From Hypsibius dujardini (taxonomy: Eukaryota > Tardigrada > Eutardigrada > Parachela > Hypsibiidae): a stretch of 23,621 nt of DNA. Position 1 is the stretch's first letter. Each line of letters starts with the position of its first letter. The notes beneath the pieces are model-generated. The model saw only the letters and a list, made by a program, of their open reading frames with translations. It ran no database searches and was not told the origin of the DNA. The position numbers were made by a program, and so were the translations under genes. The DNA lies in assembly GCA_001579985.1 (NCBI GenBank), contig LRSR01003270.1:1-23621 (forward strand), read 5' to 3'. This document shows positions 19,595 through 23,621 of this stretch, in pieces.

Positions 19595-19670
19595 CAGACA
19601 GATAGACAAACAGACAAACAGGCAGGCAGTCAGACAGGCAGACAGACAGACAGATAGACAAGCAGACAGA
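19542..19670. repeat. CAGA array (TCTG on the minus strand)
   Basis: About 130 bp of CAGA on the plus strand, with GGCAG, TAGA and AGCAG variants. It is opposite in orientation to most other arrays in the window. Confidence 0.95.
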
Positions 19671-20720
19671 ATACCAGAGCACTCCCTGTTTTTTCTCTTG
19701 ATTAGCATACTCATGAAGTTATTAAATACGGAAAACCATCGTTAATTGATATAATAGCAGTCACATGAATTTATCGGTGCGCCACCTAGCGGCCAGACCG
19801 TGACAGCCGGTTTTGCAGTATTTTTTGTGAACGGACAGATGTCTAGCCGTTCCCTCTCTCCTCTCTGACTCATCACATGATGGATTTCGATTTCATAGAA
19901 GTACGTCAGTCAGGCGGCCAGGAGGTGTGTCTGTCTGGAGGAGGCGGGGCGTTCCACATCCGATCCGTCTGTGTGAATGAGTGATCCGACGGCGGCGGCG
20001 ACCCGCTAAACGACCACACTACTCCACCTAGGAAAGTTGAGTAGGAAAAAGATTGCGCCGTTCTCGCAATCTCCGCCACCGCAAGCAGCAACGCCGAAAA
20101 ATAGTACGTGAGGTCATCGATTTTCAGGCCCGCGCGTGCTCAGCTCCTCTCCACTATTCAGCCATTAACCCAGTTCTTCCGTATCGGTTTGCCGACGGCA
20201 GTTCGAGAGCAAGGCTCTCCTCTCACTCTCGCTCTCTCCCCGCCTGACTGGCTGAATTCTCCTTTTTAATGGATTTTCGTGCGGAATTTTTTATAGCCTG
20301 TTTATATGTAGCCGCACGGGCGCGTTTTACATTCTCCGGTTCGTCTGTGTGTGTGTGTCTGTTAGTGTGTATATGAAGGGGCGGGATGGATAACAAGACA
20401 GACGACGCAGACAATAATATCGGTCTCTTTAAGTTTAAAGAGAAGAGAATCATCCCTTCGCATCCTCGTTTTCACTGTGTGCACACACACACACCACTTA
20501 TAATGTCGCATGTCTCACTGATCATCTTACCGGTTTTTCTCCCTCTTACTTTTGCAGTTTCAATGACGAGAGACGGAACGGGCTGGAGGGGGAGAGACAA
20601 GAAGTTCCATTCGCCTCGTTTTCATTGAGATCACTTCAAACCGGCGGATCTGATCTCATGCCGGGGTTGTTGGCATCACTACCGGCCAATATGTTGAAGG
20701 AGAGGAGATAAATCCCAGAG
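19671..20720. other. intergenic stretch upstream of the candidate gene at 20721
   Basis: It contains short TG and CA runs (about 20,347 and 20,482) and a small palindrome CTTTAAGTTTAAAG near 20,427. It is moderately CpG-rich around 19,980-20,100. No coding exon could be supported. Confidence 0.4.
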
Positions 20721-20822
20721 ATGACTCCGCGGCTGGTTGTGGATAATCCGATTAAGCTTGAACTGGACACATATCGGATGGATGCCGGGCGGAAAGTCGC
20801 TAGAGCTGTACGTTTGGCTGTC

Positions 20823-20870
<48 letters not shown>

Positions 20871-21816
20871 GCTTGTCTGTCTGTCTGTCTGTCTGTATGT
20901 CTGTATGTCTTTATCCCTGTCTGTGTGTGTGTCTGTCTGTCTGCCTGTTGTCTCTATGTCTGTACGTGTGTCTACCCTTCGAAATGCCTTGTTTGACTGC
21001 GTTTATTCTGTTTGCGTCTGTTTTTCTGCTTCACTAGTTTCATTCTTTCATCTTTTCCAGCTTGTCAATCCTATCAACGTTGTGGTTTCTTCCGTGGACC
21101 GGAAAGTGACAGCCGGTGGCCGGGACGACCAGTTAGTCTCGCTTCGTGACTTTCTGTCTGAAGTTTCCGAAGCCGCAGAAAATCGCCAGCAGCAGCGATT
21201 TCTGTGTAGAAGATGTCTGGATGTGGATCACACAGCATCGTCATGATCATCATTCCCCGGCCTCCGAGAAGTTTATTTTTCTTTCGATGCCTTGCCCCGG
21301 CTGGGCGGACGTGCTGTTTGCCGGTGCAGCTGTCGCCGTCGTCGTCTGGGAGAGATGGATGGGCGCGCGGCCACATTTCAATTCTGAGATCTCGAGTCGG
21401 TCCGGAGGGCGCGCGAGTTTCGGCAAATGAGGTGCTGATTTTTATCGGGTCATTTAAATTTACATTCCCCGTTCTTTTGCACCGTGAACGCCGCCCCGAT
21501 ATGTAATGCGCGTCTATTCTGCCCCTGTTTAGGAAGTTGTCTGGGACGCCAGCTCGGGGAGTTGTTCAGTCAGCTGCCACATTTTGTCACTGCCGGAAAC
21601 ATCAAAGCTGTCAATTCGGGTATGTGAAAAAAATTCTCGTTAATTCGGGAACGCGAAGAGTCGGTCGAAGTTCGGATCCTTTTTTCCGTCTATATATTTA
21701 TTTATTTATTTATTCGATTGATTTTTTCCGCCGTAATATACTTATAGTAAACGTTCGTTGTCCAGTGCATATCTCTTGATTGACTCAGGTGCTACAGTCC
21801 GCGTGGGACAGGTACA
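20721..21816 (+). CDS. candidate spliced gene, product unknown
   Basis: Exon 1 (20721-20811) starts at an ATG and ends before GTACGT; about 29 residues, including NPIKLELDTYRMDAGRKVA. Exon 2 begins at 21061 after a strong TCTTTTCCAG acceptor, in the same phase. It gives LVNPINVVVSSVDRKV and DDQLVSLRDFLSEVSEAAEN, open to a TGA at 21,244. A further exon-like block 21535-21620 (acceptor CCCCTGTTTAG, donor GTATGT) reads GRQLGELFSQLPHFVTAGNI. It joins in phase to 21788-21816 (acceptor GACTCAG, reading ATVRVGQVQ). Exon 2 cannot be joined to the 21535 block in the right phase with a good donor, so either an exon is missing or these are two separate transcripts. The residue composition looks like globular, helical protein. 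I do not recognise the family. Confidence 0.4.
20822..20944. repeat. TCTG array in the intron of the candidate gene
   Basis: About 120 bp of TCTG, the first 50 bp nearly perfect. It starts about 11 bp after the proposed exon 1 donor (20812) of the candidate plus-strand gene. Confidence 0.95.
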
Positions 21817-21979
21817 GGTGGGATCTATGTCTGGACACGTCCTCCGGGACTTTCGTTTGTGTACTAATAGTTGTCGTGTCGTGAGATCATTTCAAATGAC
21901 GTCATCCCGATATTATGGAGGGTGGTTTGTTAGTCCCTTTAGCGCTCTTGATGTAGTAGACACTAGATAGACGTATTGA

Positions 21980-22070
21980 CCAACAGACAGGTGCAGCTAC
22001 AGATAGAGATGAGACAGAGGCAGACATTTAGATAGCCAGACAGACGTACAGACAGATAGACAGACAGACG

Positions 22071-22142
<72 letters not shown>

Positions 22143-22199
22143 TAGGCAGGTAGGCAGGCAGGTAGGTAGGCAGACAAACAGACAGACAGACAGACAGAC
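21980..22199. repeat. compound CAGA / CAGG array
   Basis: CAGA repeats are followed by about 55 bp of CAGG and TAGG (22,110-22,168), then CAGA again. It lies just beyond the 3' end of the candidate minus-strand gene at 22296. Confidence 0.95.
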
Positions 22200-22291
22200 T
22201 AAGAAGGCAACTGGGGCCTGGGAGGATAGGTTCTCAGGTAGACAGACGAGCAAATAGATAAGGTGAGCAAACACAGAAACAGGGTTATTAT

Positions 22292-22297
22292 TTTATT
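22292..22297 (-). terminator. AATAAA poly(A) signal overlapping the stop codon
   Basis: On the minus strand the sequence TATTAATAAAAT holds the TAA stop and an AATAAA hexamer sharing two bases. It supports a transcript end just downstream and implies a very short 3' UTR. Confidence 0.4.
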
Positions 22298-22963
22298 AAT
22301 AATTATTGATTCGCGAAGGTTTGTCTTCGAGGGGTACGCAATACGCTTGGTTAGACTCGGGAACAGTGAACTGGAAATTGGTCTTGGGACCTGACATCTC
22401 GTTGTTGCCCCTGCTCCCGTGAGGCAGGGCGATGGAGGTCGCGTACGTGACACTTGTGCTATTGCAGAAATTCGCGAACAGGCAGATCTCTCTCTCTCTC
22501 TTGCTCTGGAGCTCATTAATCAATGCCACATCGGCTGGTGGGGGAGATAGACGGAGAGACACTCACACGGGAGTGTACCACGGAGTGAGAGGGCAAATCA
22601 GCACGGCGTCCCCTTTCACAGCGTCCCTGACAAATAGCGGTAATTGGCTCTTAAAGGCCAACGAGGACCACCGCCAAGCGATTCGCCGCAGTGTTTTCCA
22701 GCGAGAACCAACGCCCTTATTGCTTTCAGCGGTAGCCAGTCCCCACTCAGACAGGCCAATGTATCTCGAAATGTATTGCTCTGGGGAGAATGCTCTGGCT
22801 GCGGTGGTGGTAGGAAGACGGTATCGAGGACGTTCCTACCTTTTTAACGAGCCCACTGAGAAATCATTTTACATCGTGAATAATTGGCTTCATCGAGGTT
22901 TTAGCCGAACACATTTTGGCTCAGTTGAATAGCTCGCACTGGCAGCAGCGCAGACAGACAGAT

Positions 22964-23007
<44 letters not shown>

Positions 23008-23438
23008 GAGACAGACAAGTGGGTATATGAATCCATGCAGCCACCAGGAGGACAGGTCGAGTAAATCGAGAGAGATCTAATGGCTGCAATAGATTGATTG
23101 GTACTTTTGTAGGTATAAGCCTGCTGAAATTCGGCAAGAAGTTGGAAAGACTGACAGGCCGGTAGGAGGGAAGTACGAGCCCAACGGTCTTATTGGCTGG
23201 GCAAATGGCATCCGTAAACGTGAGACTGATTCTGCGCAGATGAAGTTGTAAATAAATTACAGTAGGGCGTGGTCCATCCATGACGAACTATGCAAAGCGG
23301 AATGAGCGAACGCCACGTAGCCTTCTCACCGTGCTTGGGTGGGACGACGTGGAGCTTGACAATCTGTGGCTCTGTCACTCTGGGTGATTTCTGGCCGTTG
23401 ACATTTTTATGCGTGAGAACCGAAAAGGTGCATTTCAT
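22296..23438 (-). CDS. candidate spliced gene, product unknown
   Basis: The terminal exon 22296-22534 has a strong acceptor (pyrimidine tract TCTATCTCCCCCACCAG) and encodes 78 residues, with CLFANFCNSTSVTYATSIAL and TNFQFTVPESNQAYCVPLED, then TAA. An AATAAA hexamer overlaps the stop on the minus strand (22292-22297). A likely upstream exon 23330-23438 (ATG at 23438; donor GTGAGA) reads MKCTFSVLTHKNVNGQ and TEPQIVKLHVVPPKH. A third block starting at 23231 (acceptor CTGCGCAG) joins it in phase, reading SVSRLRMPFAQPIRPLGSYF. Its donor, and the link to the terminal exon, are unclear. The family is not recognised. A plus-strand open frame of 166 codons (22432-22932) overlaps, but it lacks the splice and poly(A) signals seen on the minus strand. 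Confidence 0.4.
22951..23018. repeat. short CAGA array
   Basis: About 68 bp of CAGA on the plus strand, with GATCAGACAAACAG interruptions near the start. It falls between exons of the candidate minus-strand gene. Confidence 0.9.
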
Positions 23439-23621
23439 GCCCGTGTTTGTCTCCGTGGTTCATCCTCTTTTCCCATCCTCGCACTCTCTTTTGACATTTT
23501 AATTTCGGATCCCCAAACCACGCCCATATTTGAACGAATCATTAAATTTTCTGAGACTTGACGCACCTCGCTTTACTTTTATGGAGTGTTTTTTTGGTGT
23601 TTGTCTTTTCCGTTTTTTTTG

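Noticed and set aside
19261-19617. Open frames on both strands around 19,260-19,620
   Set aside because: Competing frames on opposite strands look equally plausible, none has paired splice sites with consistent phase, and one side is just a CAGA array.
22432-22932. 166-codon plus-strand open frame
   Set aside because: It overlaps the minus-strand terminal exon, which has a strong acceptor and poly(A) signal. The plus frame has no recognised motif and begins within sequence better explained by the minus strand.

Overview
This is nuclear DNA from a eukaryote, most likely an invertebrate animal. The genes are split by GT-AG introns of roughly 70 to 1,500 bp, use the standard genetic code, and match animal proteins. 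The genus cannot be named from this window. The gaps and introns are packed with imperfect TCTG/CAGA arrays, GATT-rich minisatellites and foldback (MITE-like) elements. There is no sign of bacterial genes, operons, CRISPR arrays, rRNA or tRNA.

Left part (1 to about 7,000). A plus-strand gene (exons between 777 and 2214, probably entering from the left edge) encodes a protein with a tentative RAWUL-like segment resembling Polycomb RING1/PCGF proteins. It converges on a well-supported minus-strand gene, 6985 to 2834, whose seven exons join in phase. That gene encodes an endophilin-B-type N-BAR membrane-curvature protein of about 501 residues. It has a complete BAR region, but a long low-complexity tail replaces the usual SH3 domain.

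Centre (about 7,000 to 13,925). A 1.48-kb divergent intergenic region, rich in inverted repeats, separates endophilin-B from a plus-strand gene of eleven phase-compatible exons (8468 to 13925). This encodes a complete TTI1 homologue of about 1,034 residues, a HEAT-repeat subunit of the TELO2-TTI1-TTI2 (TTT) co-chaperone complex that matures PIKK kinases. These two genes are the firm content of the window.

Right part (13,926 to 23,621). This is mostly non-coding: a 161-bp hAT-like MITE with an imperfect 8-bp target-site duplication, foldbacks, a GC-rich minisatellite, a TCTG-derived minisatellite and several CAGA/TCTG arrays. Two candidate spliced genes are proposed at modest confidence, one plus-strand (20721 to about 21816) and one minus-strand (23438 to 22296). 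Neither was recognised.

The most notable non-genic signals are a dispersed element family with TACACACGTGGC-type ends whose members carry different tandem arrays; an inverted, tandemly copied duplicate of an exon-intron junction of the endophilin gene; and tetranucleotide arrays that begin within about 50 bp of 5' splice sites. No new multi-gene biological system is evident. All gene models come from reading splice sites and frames by eye; no alignment or search was run.
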